64,000 nt of DNA from Isoetes taiwanensis (taxonomy: Eukaryota > Streptophyta > Lycopodiopsida > Isoetales > Isoetaceae), in contig JAJEKV010000057.1 of NCBI GenBank assembly GCA_021234155.1, positions 2,759,821 through 2,823,820 of the forward strand, given 5' to 3'. The notes under the pieces were generated by a model. It searched no databases. It was not told where the DNA came from and saw nothing but the letters and a program-made list of their open reading frames with translations. Positions 34,486-46,151 of the stretch are shown here, piece after piece (within the stretch, counting starts at the first letter, position 1; every line of letters begins with the position of its first letter). The position numbers and the translations under genes were made by a program.

Positions 34486-34760
34486 TTGGCCTTACCAAGC
34501 CACATAAAGTAGTTGTAGGAAAGTGCTGAATAATATTCTGCTCCTGGACAACATGATAATCGTCTTAAATGTCTACTGGCTATGCAATCCACAAGGCCAA
34601 CATCTGTAGCGAATAAAAAATCATGGATCTCTATAGATAAACAGAACATGGACCCTTATAGATGTATCGCTGAATGTGTTGCCCTTATATTATAGATCTG
34701 ATGCAGACATGCACAACTCTACTATTGAAATGCATAGAAACAGTGATAACGTTTGAAGCA

Positions 34761-35000
34761 TGTTGAATACATCTAGAGGAGATGGATGCATTATTGCATG
34801 TTAAAGAACAGCAAGGTTACTATGAAGCATGGAGAGTTACTAACTCATGCAGAGATGGAAAGTTACTATCAAAATGTTTGTAGGATGTTGAATACATCTG
34901 GAGGAGATGGATACATTTCTGCATGTTAAAGAACATCAAGGTTACTATGAAACATGGAGAATTACTAACTCATGCAGAGATGGACAGGAAGATGTTATTT
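34761..35000. repeat. Tandem duplication, 125-bp period
   Basis: Units starting at 34761 and 34886 share TGTTGAATACATCT, GGAGATGGAT, GCATGTTAAAGAACA and AACTCATGCAGAGATGG in order, over about 110 bases, with few mismatches. Confidence 0.8.
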
Positions 35001-36864
35001 GGGTTTAAATAAAGTGCTTAATTGTTCAGAATAGAGCTTGGTCCTCTTGCTGGCAATGTGTGTCAAGGTTTCAAAATTGTGGGAGCCTTCAAAGGTAAAG
35101 ACTTTTTATAGTTCTATGCATTCGAATTGTACAATTCATTCACTAAATTAAAATATAATTGTAAAATTTTTTGATTAATTATTTGTCAAATGCATCTCGA
35201 ATGAAGCTTAAGTAGTTCAAAGATGATATGTCTAGGGTAGGTAGGAATGGGTTGAAATATTTATCTAGCAATCAATTTGTTTGATATTGCAAAAAATAAC
35301 CATGATGGCATTTGGCTTTTGTATACTTATTATCTTTGATCACAAGACATACATGGCTTAATTAATGTTACGTTCTTAGTATGCACAAATAGCTTTTTTT
35401 TTTTGTTATGAATGCAAGCCATAAAGGTATATAATAATATGCACAATTAGCTTTTTTTTTTGTATGAATGCAAGAAAATCATAAAGTACATAACACGTCT
35501 ATATTTATGCCCGACAATGCGAGGCACACATTTAGTCATATTTTTCAAGTGGAATACACATGTATCTCAAATGAGGTGTGCCTACTATAGTGTCCTTTTT
35601 CTTGATCCACATTTTTAGGCATGAATGGCATGCACATATTCAGGTAATTTATTTTAAGTTTGACATATTATTATTCCACTAATGCAATGTCATCCAACAA
35701 AATACAGGGTTTTTATAGTTCCAATACAGCTACATAGCCCAAAACTCAACCATCCTAATCTATTTCATCTACAACGCAGACTACTTTGCAATCCATCTTA
35801 CAAACCTACTGCATTTGGAATTTATGAGCTAATTGTTGTTACTATTATAATAGAGTGAGCGGTGTAGAAGCCCGCCCCCTTGACATAGAGCTGTAAGTAT
35901 GTAGTTCTAAAAACATCACGTTCCTGTTCAATGGTTCTAAGAAGATATCACGAAGTATAAAATGAGTTTCTACACACTTTTGTGTTAAGCGACATTTATG
36001 ACAACCTTCTATGTAGTTAACCACATTATACACTAGCTCCATTCTATGTCTATTTTGCCAACCAATAAACAAAAGCAAGGATGGACAACGAAACAATGTC
36101 CAATTACAAAACACAAATATCAACATATGCCATTATAGATAATGTTTTGCATCACCGATGCATTTATTAGATATTTCTCCCCTCTTATGCATGGCAACAC
36201 CGAGCATACGTTTACTAGAAGCATCCAATCTAAGTACACCATTAGGTTGGTGATGTGCGCGATGTGGAGATGCATATTTAGAGTTCCATCGTGAACTAAA
36301 GTACGCTAATGAACCAGGACAAAATTTTGTGTTTTACATTGATGTACCTATTTTTTGTTGATGTAAACTATTTCTCAGGATGGCAAATTGAGCATAAGTT
36401 TTGAATATTTCTTTCCAAATTTTGAGCATAAGTTTTATTTTTGTAGTTTGAGCATTCTTTTCTCTACTAAAATTCATGAATGCAAAGTTAATGCATTGAT
36501 GATATACTGTCACCCGACAATTTCAATAATAAAAATAATTACAAAAGCAAATAGTGTTCATTCTTGCTAGTGTGAACATGTCCTATTATCGGAAGTTGCA
36601 CATATGAATGTTAAAAGCTGACTAAAAACACGACATTAGCCTGACAATGCAGGGCACACATTTACTAGTCTAGAGTTCATGATATTTTATATTCAAATTA
36701 GTATAGACATAATAGATGGTTACAGACATGTTCCGTAATTATTTTTAAGGACAATACTGAATGATTGTTTGTACATACAATTTTCCCTAATATTTAATGC
36801 ATAAGATTTGACTTCGCACCTTCAAAATGCATGATCTCTAAAATTTGCAAACCGCTACCATTAC
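35001..36864. other. No recognisable gene
   Basis: AT-rich sequence. A smaller direct repeat with a T-run (AGCTTTTTTTTTTTGT followed by ATGAATGCAAG) occurs at about 35390 and 35450. No coding sequence recognised. Confidence 0.35.
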
Positions 36865-36966
36865 AGAGGAAGAGGAAGAGGAAGAGGAAGAGGAAGAGGA
36901 AGAGGAAGAGGAAGAGGAAGAGGAAGAGGAAGAGGAAGAGGAAGAGGAAGAGGAAGAAGAAGAAGA
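36865..36966. repeat. (GAGGAA)n hexanucleotide microsatellite
   Basis: About 16 nearly perfect hexamers. The long frames through it (poly Arg-Lys, poly Ser, poly Leu-Phe) are artefacts of the repeat. Confidence 0.98.
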
Positions 36967-37121
36967 TAGAGTTTGTAAGCAAACTTGATTTTCCTGGCCA
37001 ACCGTTGCATGAGTTATTGAATACGACGTCAGTGGGTTTGTTGGGGTCATACCTCCACGAGGTTATGGATGCACGGGCTCAGTTGTGTCCTCCGGGATGG
37101 TATTGAACTGTCCTATACAAT

Positions 37122-37342
37122 TGTACAGCATGCCAGCATACTTATTACTGCTAAGGTTTTTTCCTCGAAAACCCTTCGGGGCGGGGGTTTTTTAATCCTG
37201 TCAGTAATATATTTGCTGCCCTCTTTTTGTTTGGGTCCCATAGGCCAGTCGGTCTCCGTGGACGCTAAAAAACCTATTCTATTCTATTCTATTCTATTCT
37301 ATTCTATTCTATTCTATTCTATTCTATTTTATTCTATTCTAT
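37122..37342 (+). mobile_element. SINE-like element or LINE 3' fragment, copy A, with (ATTCT)n tail
   Basis: About 150 bases before the tail align with 54690-54846: TTATT-CTG, then a GG-T run, CCTTCGGGGCGGGG, a T run, AGTAATA, TTTTTGGGTCCCATA, GGTCT-GTGGACG-TAAAA and CTATTCTATTCT. The copy ends in an ATTCT pentanucleotide tail (37274-37342). The final 45 bases resemble the 3' end of the LINE at 12137-14692. No protein is encoded. It may be a SINE or the 3' end of a 5'-truncated LINE. Confidence 0.6.
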
Positions 37343-37345
37343 ATT

Positions 37346-37926
37346 ATGTTCCAAGCTACAATACAAGGCAGTTCAATGAGGAACTCCGTATATCTCAAGC
37401 GAGATGTACTTAATGTGGCCAACCAGGCCACATGGCCATCCGATATCAGCCAGGTGGTTAATGTGGCCAAAAAAGTGGTTAATGTGGCCAAAAATTGGTT
37501 AATGTGGCCAAAAAACCAGGCTTCAAACTGTGCGGCGGGAGCAAAAATTTCAATTGGCTGGTTCTTTCTACTCTATGGGCAGTTTGATTCGATCTAAAAA
37601 CCATGTCAATCGCTTTGTCTACTCCTTTTATGCTAGATTGCTGAAGAGAGGAAGAGATTTGAGGCAAAATGGAGCCGGACAAAATGGAGCCGGATCGACC
37701 AAAAAATGTCAAAAACAGTTAGTTTTTGGGCTTCAAACCGCGCTGTTCTTCGTGGCTGATACAGGTGGCCACATTAACCACATCTCGTTTGAGATATACA
37801 GCGTTTCGTTCAATGGAGTATACATGCCTCAAATTTCATTTTGGGATGGAGCCAAAACATCTCACGCCTTAGGCTTTGACACTTTATACTATGCTTCAAG
37901 AAACAACACTAGGCAGTTCAATGGGG
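37346..37926. repeat. Foldback-like structure inside short direct repeats
   Basis: Inverted arms at 37388-37420 and 37767-37799 match in 30 of 33 bases (GTATATCTCAAGCGAGATG-type sequence running into TTAATGTGGCC). Inside the left arm the unit GTGGTTAATGTGGCCAAAAA is repeated about three times (37450-37515). Outside, the direct repeats at 37346-37381 and 37889-37926 share AGGCAGTTCAATG(A/G)GG and weaker upstream matches. This looks like a small non-autonomous element of unknown type. No transposase is present. Confidence 0.55.
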
Positions 37927-37929
37927 CAA

Positions 37930-38397
37930 ACATGTCACGATTGCATGATTTCATATGACATTTTGATATATTTATTATATGATACCTCATGGAGTAATGT
38001 ATTCATCGAAGATTAGCTAAGACTTGGGTTTTATAATAAGGCTATGAAGAGAAATGCTTGCTACTTGAGATAGTCAAGGGAAAAATGAGATTTCCATAAG
38101 ATATAAAAAGACGTGGAAAATTATAAGGTACATTAGTTTTGGGTCACTTTGTTATTTAGCTATGGTCGATTGAAATAATAACGTTGCTTGAATCGAGGAG
38201 CTACTCCTGATTTAGGGCAGCCAAAACTTAACGTCGACGGTCAGTTCTTTGCCAAAGGCATTTAACATGGAGAAAACTTTATGTCCTACCACTGACCACT
38301 ATATTTATGGACTGAGCGGGAAATGTACTCACTCTAGGCTGAAGCGGCTTGTTGGAACTTCGCTGTTGTGGGTTTGCTCAGACGGACTGTAGGTGCG
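37930..38397. other. No recognisable gene
   Basis: Nothing recognised between the foldback structure and the LTR element. Confidence 0.4.
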
Positions 38398-38402
38398 CCT
38401 TG

Positions 38403-38752
38403 TGTTTGGATTCTTGGCATACACCCTGCAACAACAGTCCATGACTGCCGGATGCTACAAAGCTGCCATGCTCATGATCACAAAACAAGAACAAGACAAA
38501 GAAAAATGTACAAAGAATGAAGGAATCGTGAGCTAATGAGGCTCTCCAAATTTGAGATAAAACCTGAGTACATCTGAAGAGGCTCCGGTCTGATATAGTG
38601 TAGACCGCAAATCTGAGCCGTACACTAACTAAATCTAATCCCTACACTTATGTTAATCTAATAATGCCAAGTGTCAGTCTGCCACCACTGACACCTAACA
38701 TGTGCATGCACCTACATGTGCATGCACAATGTTAACCACTAGGTGGTTAACA
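38403..38752 (-). repeat. 3' LTR of the non-coding LTR element
   Basis: Matches 40981-41329 almost base for base. Differences are concentrated near the TGTTTGG edge (CACCCTGCAACAACAGTCC versus CACCCGCAACAACAAATCC). Contains the palindromic run ACATGTGCATGCACCTACAT near 38700. Confidence 0.93.
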
Positions 38753-39074
38753 CTGCCCCCCCCTAAAAGTTTTTAGCACGAAAACATGTACAGACTTTAT
38801 AAGACAAGTCCGACAATTACAACATGGTGCCAAAAATTAGGGGTAAAAATGATGGTAATGGTTGGGTGGTGTCGCCGTAAAAGATCTTCATGAATGTGTC
38901 GATGACGAATAAGATCCGAAAGAATGTCGATGCAGAACGTGGATCATAGGAACTGGGGCAACAAAAATATGAAGACTATCCCCTTATATCATGGGGAAGT
39001 CCATTTGAACATACAATGCCCAAAATTTTACTTAAAAACAAGTATGATAGGGGGCTTAAAAAAGGTAAGCACCA

Positions 39075-39380
39075 TAAAAGCGTGCCCCGTGATCAGCCAT
39101 AGGGGAGCGTGGCCCGTGGGTCAACAGCGTGAGCATGGGAAATAAAGAGCATGAAGAGCGTGGCAAAGCGTGGTCAACCTGCGTGGTCAATTTGCGTGGT
39201 CAATCATGGGCAAAAATACAGAGCGTGGCTCTTTTTAGTAGCGTGGCCCGTGGAAAAAAAGTTGGAGCGTGGGCGTGGGCGTGGGGCGAGCAAGCGTGGG
39301 GCCGTGAGGCGTGACCGTGGGCGGTTATCGGCCCGTAAAAAAGTCTTGTGCCCGTGGCGTGGACCCGTGAGCCAGCGTGA
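39075..39380. repeat. GCGTGG-rich low-complexity tract inside the LTR element
   Basis: The hexamer GCGTGG and variants (GCGTGGTCAA, GCGTGGCCCGTGG) recur more than fifteen times. Chance open frames through it are Arg/Pro- or Ala-rich. It has no recognised function and may be an interior expansion in this element family. Confidence 0.7.
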
Positions 39381-40980
39381 GCCTAAAAACAATATCTGAT
39401 CTGAACCATAGATCTTAAGCGGCCAAATCATAGCCATTGGAAAAAAAACCTAGCATGAGCTGCAACCCTAGCCGAAAATGCTCTGTCCTGCCGACCTTCA
39501 ATTTGTGCAGGCAACCGGATTTGATTGCTTAACACAGATGCAAGCTGGAAGTTACTAATCTGGTATGGCGGATATGATGCCGAAATATGAGCTGCTTATG
39601 GAGCTGGCCGGTGGTGCACAGAAATGCTCAAATCTGCAGAAATGATGGCCAGAAATGGTTGCAACAGTGAAAACTTGATGGATGCAGACCAAAGGGCGGA
39701 TAAGGCAAGGGCCGATGGGGTAACTCCGACTGCTTCTTATAATATGCAAATATTTGGCTGGAAAAATGTCGAAATAGAGATATATCTGAAGGTCTGTGCT
39801 TGACTCTGCTCCCACGGCTGCGAAATTGTTCATAAAAATTGCTGACCTCTCTTCTATTTGCAGATGCCTCAAAGCCATAGATGTCAACAGGTAAAGTTTC
39901 TGCTGAAAATATGTTTGTGCTCCACTCACAGCTGGAAATTTGATATACTAATGGTGCTTGTATATAGAGGAGGGAGACTGGAGAGGTTTAATAAATCCTT
40001 CCGAATGCTTTGTGTGCAGATGTGCTTGCTGGAATATTGCTCTGCAGCCTGTATGGCTAGATGAATGGGGGCTAGTTAGAGTGCTGGCCCTCTTGAAAAA
40101 TACCAATGAGCATCAGAAGAGGCTGTCTGGAACAAAGAGCTTGCTTTCAAGAAGGTGTAAATGTCTGCTATCGATTTTATGCGCAGATAAGAAACTTTGG
40201 CTTGCAGGACATCGAACCAGATGGCGAAACTCGTTGCTTCTTGTGTTGACATGCAGATAGGAACAAAGCTTGTGCAGAAAAAGGATAAACAAGCGAGATT
40301 TAAAATTCCTTCCAAGCTTTAGAACGCGGTGGGATTACAGAAGCAAGCCATAATCATGTAGGGGCTCAAAGGGGGCTAGCCTAGTGCTGGCCCTCGAAAA
40401 ATAAGCTGAAGAAGAAATCTTCCTGAACTTGAGACTTGCAGAGGCTTGCAGATGATGTAAACAGCCCTGAGGCATGTGATAGAAATTTTTTTTGTTTTGG
40501 GTGTGCAGAAGCACGATTTCTGAAAAAAACTGAGAGAAAAACAGAGGATAACTGAGAGAAAAAAAAGGATAATGAAAAAGTTCATGAGATTTTGACAAGT
40601 TTTCAGCAAATAAAAGAGAAAAGAGGATCAAACTCTTGATTTTTCGGAAGATCTTGCAGAGAGGAGTGCTGTCACCACTCCAGAAATCCTCGAATCGCAA
40701 AACCGCGGCTTGCCGTGACTTGAAAAAAACAGAGTCTTGAGAACAGATTTACGAAATTAAATTTAAACAGCTGGCAGAATCATCATCTGTGTGGAAAACA
40801 AACGCCTCCAAGCGGATACACAAATCGACTTGGTTGGGCAAACTAAGGAAACCTAACAGGGGAAGAATAGTATACAAGAAGTCTTCAAAACGGGGAAGAA
40901 TTGGAGCAAAGAAGACAACAAAGAAAAAGCGGAAGGGAGAAGAAAGTGATCACGAGTTTAACCCGCATAACGGGCGCCAA

Positions 40981-41329
40981 TGTTTGGATTCTTGGCATAC
41001 ACCCGCAACAACAAATCCATGATCACGGATGCTACAAAGCTGCCATGCTCATGATCACAAAACAAGAACAAGACAAAGAAAAATGTACAAAGAATGAAGA
41101 AATCGTGAGCTAATGAGGCTCTCCAAATTTGAGATAAAACCTGAGTACATCTGAAGAGGCTCCGGTCTGATATAGTGTAGACCGCAAATCTGAGCCGTAC
41201 ACTAACTAAATCTAATCCCTACACTTATGTTAATCTAATAATGCCAAGTGTCAGTCTGCCACCACTGACACCTAACATGTGCATGCACCTACATGTGCAT
41301 GCACAATGTTAACCACTAGGTGGTTAACA
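40981..41329 (-). repeat. 5' LTR of the non-coding LTR element
   Basis: Second LTR, 349 bp. On the minus strand it starts TGTTAACC and ends CCAAACA, directly before the TGGCGCC primer-binding site. Confidence 0.93.
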
Positions 41330-41334
41330 CCTTG

Positions 41335-42051
41335 GTTGCTGATACAAAGAGTACTTACCATGCCTAGAGGAGTATACGAAAGAATCCCAGGCAAAAACAA
41401 GAAAGCTCCCAATGTTGGGAACTTTCCACCTCGAAAATTTGGGAAAGCTAACTCAGGAAACAAATTTGGCAATCCATTGGAGAACCATGAATTCACCATA
41501 TAGAAAAAATTCTTAGCTAATTTTTGAGTCAATTGATCTATTCTATTAGTCTGAGTACACCTTAACAATGATCTTTTCTTCTGTCCGATCATAATTTACT
41601 CTAAACATCCCTATTGCCAAAATCTTATTGTTTCCTATGAATTCTTCCAGCCAAGAATTTAGCATTTCTGTTTCAAATTCAGTGCAGCTTGGGACAAAGG
41701 TATGTACTCTTGATGGAATAGAGTATCAGGGAAATACTGATTTGTTAAACGAGAAGTCCACAATTTTGAGAGGGAGCCTGAGAGAAATCCACATGTAAGT
41801 CTTGATCCCTGTTTGATAATACTGAAGATTCTCACATCCATAAAAATCTTAGAATGTAAGGAATCGATTGGAGCTGACCCTCTACACGGGCAGCAAGTGG
41901 ATCTTGAAGTGCCGTATATATCGGACGCTGACATGTTATAGCCACGGGCATATCCGTGGTATATCCGTGTCTTTGACATGTTATAACCATGCCTAAAAAA
42001 AATCACACGGCATTTTTGTGGACTTAGCGGATGTTTTGCCCTTAAGGGCTG
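41335..42051. other. No recognisable gene
   Basis: About 700 bases between two LTR elements. A minus-strand frame at 41659-42006 has no family signature. The phrase GACATGTTATA(A/G)CCA occurs twice near 41930 and 41975, close to the copia insertion point. Confidence 0.4.
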
Positions 42052-42056
42052 GCTAT

Positions 42057-42744
42057 TGAAGAAGTTGTAATCATGTCATATCAGTTTATACTATTGCCAT
42101 CAAAATGTAAAGATAGAAGTTGAGAACTGTAAGTTTGCTTAAGCTAAAGTTACAGAGCAACTTACATGATCATAATCATGGTTGGGTGTGATCATGACCA
42201 TGCCATCTAAGGGGCCTATAAGATAAACCTATAGGATCGAAAAAGGTTGATGCAACTATATTTTTAGGGATGATATTTATGCATGAAATGGTCTATAGAT
42301 AAGGGCCTATTATTATTACGAAGGTCTTATCTATATTTGAAGTTAAAATTAGCAATGTTGTTTTCGGTCCAATGCCTTATTGGCATGAAAAACACAGAAC
42401 TTTGAAACGTGCCATTCCGGCTATAGCAGAAGAGCTCGGCCCGGCTTATCGGCCGGATCAATGAAAATAAAACTAAGAAGTATGTTTTGACAGATGTAGA
42501 TCGGCAGGGATGCATTGTGCAGCCGGTGTATGCTGATGCTTGGGCTATCGAAAGTTTTGTGATATTCATTGCTACAATGTTTTGACCATTGAACTTATGT
42601 GATATTATTTGCATTATTCTCTAAGAATGCAATAGTTAACATGTTTCAATAAAGCACCTTCTATTGCATTGTTTAGTCTTAAATTTGTATTGAACTAACT
42701 AGTGCTAGTGCAATTAATCACTATTGCCTATTCAAAATTGTTCA
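42057..42744 (+). repeat. Copia 5' LTR (688 bp)
   Basis: Runs TGAAGAAG...TTGTTCA. Its first 199 and last 44 bases match the 3' LTR. The 445 bases at about 42256-42700 have no counterpart there. Confidence 0.93.
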
Positions 42745-42768
42745 TTGGTATCAGAGCATCAGGTGATC

Positions 42769-43670
42769 ATGTCTACAAGATTCGGAGCAAATCTCCTCAA
42801 TGTTTTCAAAGGAGAAGGAAGTTTTCAAGTTTGGAAACAAAGCATCAGGGAAGTTCTTGAATTTGAAAATTTGTGGTATCTAATAGATGAAAAGGCTGTT
42901 AGACATACCACTTCAAATGTTATGCAGCCAGTGTTAATGCAGGGGAAAATAGTGCAAGTTCAACTTCTGAAGGCTCCACTGTTGGTGGAGGTTCTGTGAA
43001 TGCAACAACAAGTTCTGAGATAATTGATGAAGCCTTAAACATTATGGAAGCTCAAGCTATTATCTCATGTAAGGTTGGAACAACAATCAAGTTGAAATTA
43101 AGGGGACTGTCTCCAAGGGAGATGTGGCAATATATGATTAAAAATTATGAGGCAAAATCGTCCTCTCAAATAGATGTCTTGGAGAAACAATTGAAAAGGC
43201 TTAAGCTGTATGACAAAGAAGGTTTGACTGAATTTCTTGAAAAGTTTGACTCTATTGTTGCAGACTTAGAAGGAGCAGACAATGTGCTGACTGAAGAATA
43301 TCAAATTCTAGCAATTGCAAGGTCAGTATCACATGATTCTCATATGGCCACTTTGTTGAGGAATGTAGCTCGTACAAAAGAAGATGCCATAAGGATGATC
43401 AGAACAGAGCTGGAGCAAAGAAGTGGAGCTGATGAACAAACAACAGAGGTGTTGTATATAGGAAAATACAAAGGGAAAAAGGGGAACACTTCAAGTAAAG
43501 GAAAAATTGGACCATGTTATCATTGTGAGGGTTATGGTCATTTGAAAAATGACTGTCCTAAACTAGGAAGAGAGATTATATGTTACAATTGTTAGGGCAA
43601 GGGACATTTAGCTGTGAATTGTCCAAGTCCTAAAGGGGCATTGGAAGAGGAAACCCTGAACTGAACCTTG
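42769..43670 (+). pseudogene. Copia gag with two CCHC zinc knuckles
   Basis: Begins at the ATG of MSTRFGANLLNVFKGEGSFQ, 12 bases after the primer-binding site, and shifts frame near 42990. It continues with a UBN2-like gag body (LRGLSPREMWQYMIKNYEAK). Two zinc knuckles follow: CYHCEGYGHLKNDC and a second, CYNC-GKGHLAVNC, interrupted by a stop at 43593-43595. Gag would form the RNA-packaging particle. Inactive owing to the frameshift and stop. Confidence 0.88.
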
Positions 43671-44443
43671 CACAGGAAATAAGCAATGATGAACAAGAGC
43701 CAAATGAGGATGATGAGGTATGTAAATTTCAGTTAAATGCTTTGCAAACTAAGAACAATGATTCAAAATTATTAATTATAGATTCAGGAGCTGAGAAGAC
43801 AGTGACTTGTACTCCAAAAATTCTGAAAGGTTGCCAAGGAAGAGGAGGAGGACACGTTCAACTGGAAAATGGGCATTGTCAAGAGATTGAAGATAGTGGC
43901 ATGCTCGAGCTATTTGATTTACAAGGAAAAAGAATAGAATTAAAAGATGTACTTTGTGTCCCAGGACTTGTTAGGAATTTGATCTCAGTTTCTCAGCTGG
44001 TAGATCTAGGGTATAAAGTTGTCTTTGAAAGACTGCATTGTAAAGTTCTCATGAATAATGAAATTCGGTTTGTTGAAAAACGTGTTGGGAATCCTTTTGG
44101 CTTGAATGCTGAGCATCTTATACCAAGTATTAATTTAGTTACATGCCCATCTATCAAAACATGGCATGAACGTTTATGCCATGCTAACTTCAAGATCATA
44201 GAACTTCTGAACAAGCAAGGTCTGATTAATACACAAGGAAATGAAGATGAAAATTTCATTTGTGAAGGCTGCCTTTTAGGCAAACACAGTAGGCTCCCTT
44301 TTAAAAAATCTTGGAAAAGAGCTAAGGGGCTACTAGATCTTGTGCACACAGACCTTTGTGGGCCTTTAAATGTAACCATCATGACTGGAATGCATTATTT
44401 TATAACATTCATAGATGATTTTAGTAGGAGGACAAAAGTGTAC

Positions 44444-46151
44444 TGTGACGTTCCAGCACAGTATACGCTCCCAGGACGTATATTGTACTGCCACGTCACG
44501 CGTACACGCCACCCCGATGGACGTGTACGCCAACGTGTAGCCAAGTGGGTAGCCCTAGGGGGCAACTTGCTAAGAATGTGCATTAGCATTAATGTGCACA
44601 TTTTCCAATGTACACATTAATGTGGGCACACATTTCCATGTGGCCACTTGATGCCAAGTGGGCCATACCCTTAGGTGCAATTAATGTGCACATTTCCCAA
44701 TGTACACATTCATTAATGTGCACACATTTCCATGTGAGCACATTTGGGTGCACACATTTCCATGTGGGCACATTTGGCCACCTAGCCCTTAAAGGCAAGT
44801 GGGCCCATTACCAATTATCCCACATGCCAAAAAGGGATAATTGGAAACCCTAGCCAACCCCTTGTCTATATAGGGTTGGAAACCCTAACTAACCTAATTT
44901 TCGATTTTAGGGCTTTAGAACTCTGTTTTGGCTGCCTCAACAGCCAAAACCGCATCCCAGACTTTGCCTGAGAGAATTGCATCCTTAGTTCCTCGAGATT
45001 CGAGCGTTTCAGCAGGATGGTCGAGCTCAGGTCAGGAGGAGCCCCTCAGGGATCAGGTATTTGGCCAATTAGATAGTCTAAACCCTATTTTAGGCATTGA
45101 ATCAGTAGGTTTAGCCTATTAGATTGCTCATAGCAGCCCTCCAGAACTCTAGATAGCAGATTCTAACTAAAGAACCTAACTCTATGATATAGATTAGATC
45201 TTGTTCTTTAGTTCTTCTGTGATGTATATGGATGATGTATCTCTGCGAACTCCTTGTATTGGGAAGGGGGGGTAGAGACCTAGAGCTTGGTAGTTAATGC
45301 TCCTAGAGTAGCCTCTCTAGCACACTGTAGATGCGGCATGTGCACAAGAGCCACACCTGGTTGTGGGTGAAGGGGCCAGACTGGCTTATAAGGAGGTTCA
45401 TGTTCTGACACTGGAACGACCCCTCTGGTGTGTAAAGACTGCCGGGGGTCACTGTGACTAGGTCTAATGGCTTGCCACTGCGTGTGGGCAAGGCATGGGC
45501 TCGACACTCGTGAGGTGGTGAATATGACCTTCCATTGAGTTCAAGTCGAATACGGGCAGTGGCCCTCTAGTCACCTTGGGTCAGCATGGAGATCTCTGGA
45601 GGGAGTAATCCCTACCTGCCCCATCGGAACTGGGGAGATGCAACCCAGGATATAGCCCCCTTGGCTATGCATCCGGCGGGCTACAGTCAGGTCCCAACAC
45701 TTTTCAGCCTACCCTGCAAAGTGTGCACAGGAGGGGCGGATGGAGTGGACAACCCTAAGCCATGTTCATATGCCAGCCAAATCCATTGCCATGAATTCTG
45801 TCTGCAATGAACTCTGGAGACCCAAGCTTGTCAGTCCATCCCTGTGTCTGAGCCTTGGGTAGGATCCCCTATATGATGTGCTGATCTTTGTCGATGCAGA
45901 TATGTGGAGGACCATCCTTCGTGATGGTCATATGATGCTGATGTATGTGCTACTGACATGTATGTTTACGCTTCCGCAGCTAGGTAGGCCCTGAGGGAGA
46001 CGGGGTGCAATGACCCTTCCACTCTTCCCACTGGAACCCGTCACGGTTGCAGTGTCATGTGGAGGGCCCTGTATTAGCGTGGAGCTGGTATGGGGGATGA
46101 ACTCCTGTTTGTATACGGTGAGGGCACCGTATACGGGTAGGGGACGTCACA
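44444..46151 (+). mobile_element. Solo LTR (1.7 kb) inserted in the copia integrase (TSD TGTAC)
   Basis: Ends are TGTGACGT...ACGTCACA (8-bp inverted termini of TG...CA type), flanked by 5-bp duplications TGTAC at 44439-44443 and 46152-46156. Removing it rejoins the integrase frame. The sequence is non-coding and has a TATA-like CTATATAG near 44866. It shares its start (TGTGACRTTCC) and later blocks (TGCACAGGAGGGG, GATGGAGTGG, ATGCCAGCC) with the 3' LTR of the chromovirus at 52676. It is therefore probably a related gypsy LTR left after LTR-LTR recombination. Confidence 0.88.
44575..44790. repeat. Tandem repeats near the solo LTR start
   Basis: Repeated units around CACATTTCCATGTG and AATGTGCACATTTCCCAATG occur about five times. 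They carry internal dyad symmetry (CACATG/CATGTG), and short ORFs on both strands are by-products. Confidence 0.75.

Larger units (their letters stand above)
38403..41329 (-). mobile_element. Non-autonomous LTR retroelement without coding capacity (TSD CCTTG)
   Basis: A 2.9-kb element is flanked by perfect 5-bp duplications CCTTG (38398-38402 and 41330-41334). LTRs of 350 and 349 bp begin TGTTTGG and end TTAACA on the plus strand. It reads on the minus strand: the 5' LTR (40981-41329) is followed by TTGGCGCCCGTTA, a primer-binding site of the TGGCGCC type used by several elongator tRNAs. The 3' LTR (38403-38752) is preceded by a G-rich purine tract (complement CCCCCCCC at about 38757-38764). 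The 2.2-kb interior has no gag or pol motif, so it depends on another element, like LARD/TRIM-type derivatives. High LTR similarity suggests fairly recent insertion. Confidence 0.9.

Noticed and set aside
36794-37106. ORFs of poly Arg-Lys, poly Ser and poly Leu-Phe
   Set aside because: They are generated by the GAGGAA microsatellite read in different frames; no flanking coding structure.
44395-44853. ORFs rich in His/Cys/Met on both strands
   Set aside because: By-products of the CACATTTCCATGTG tandem repeats near the start of the solo LTR.
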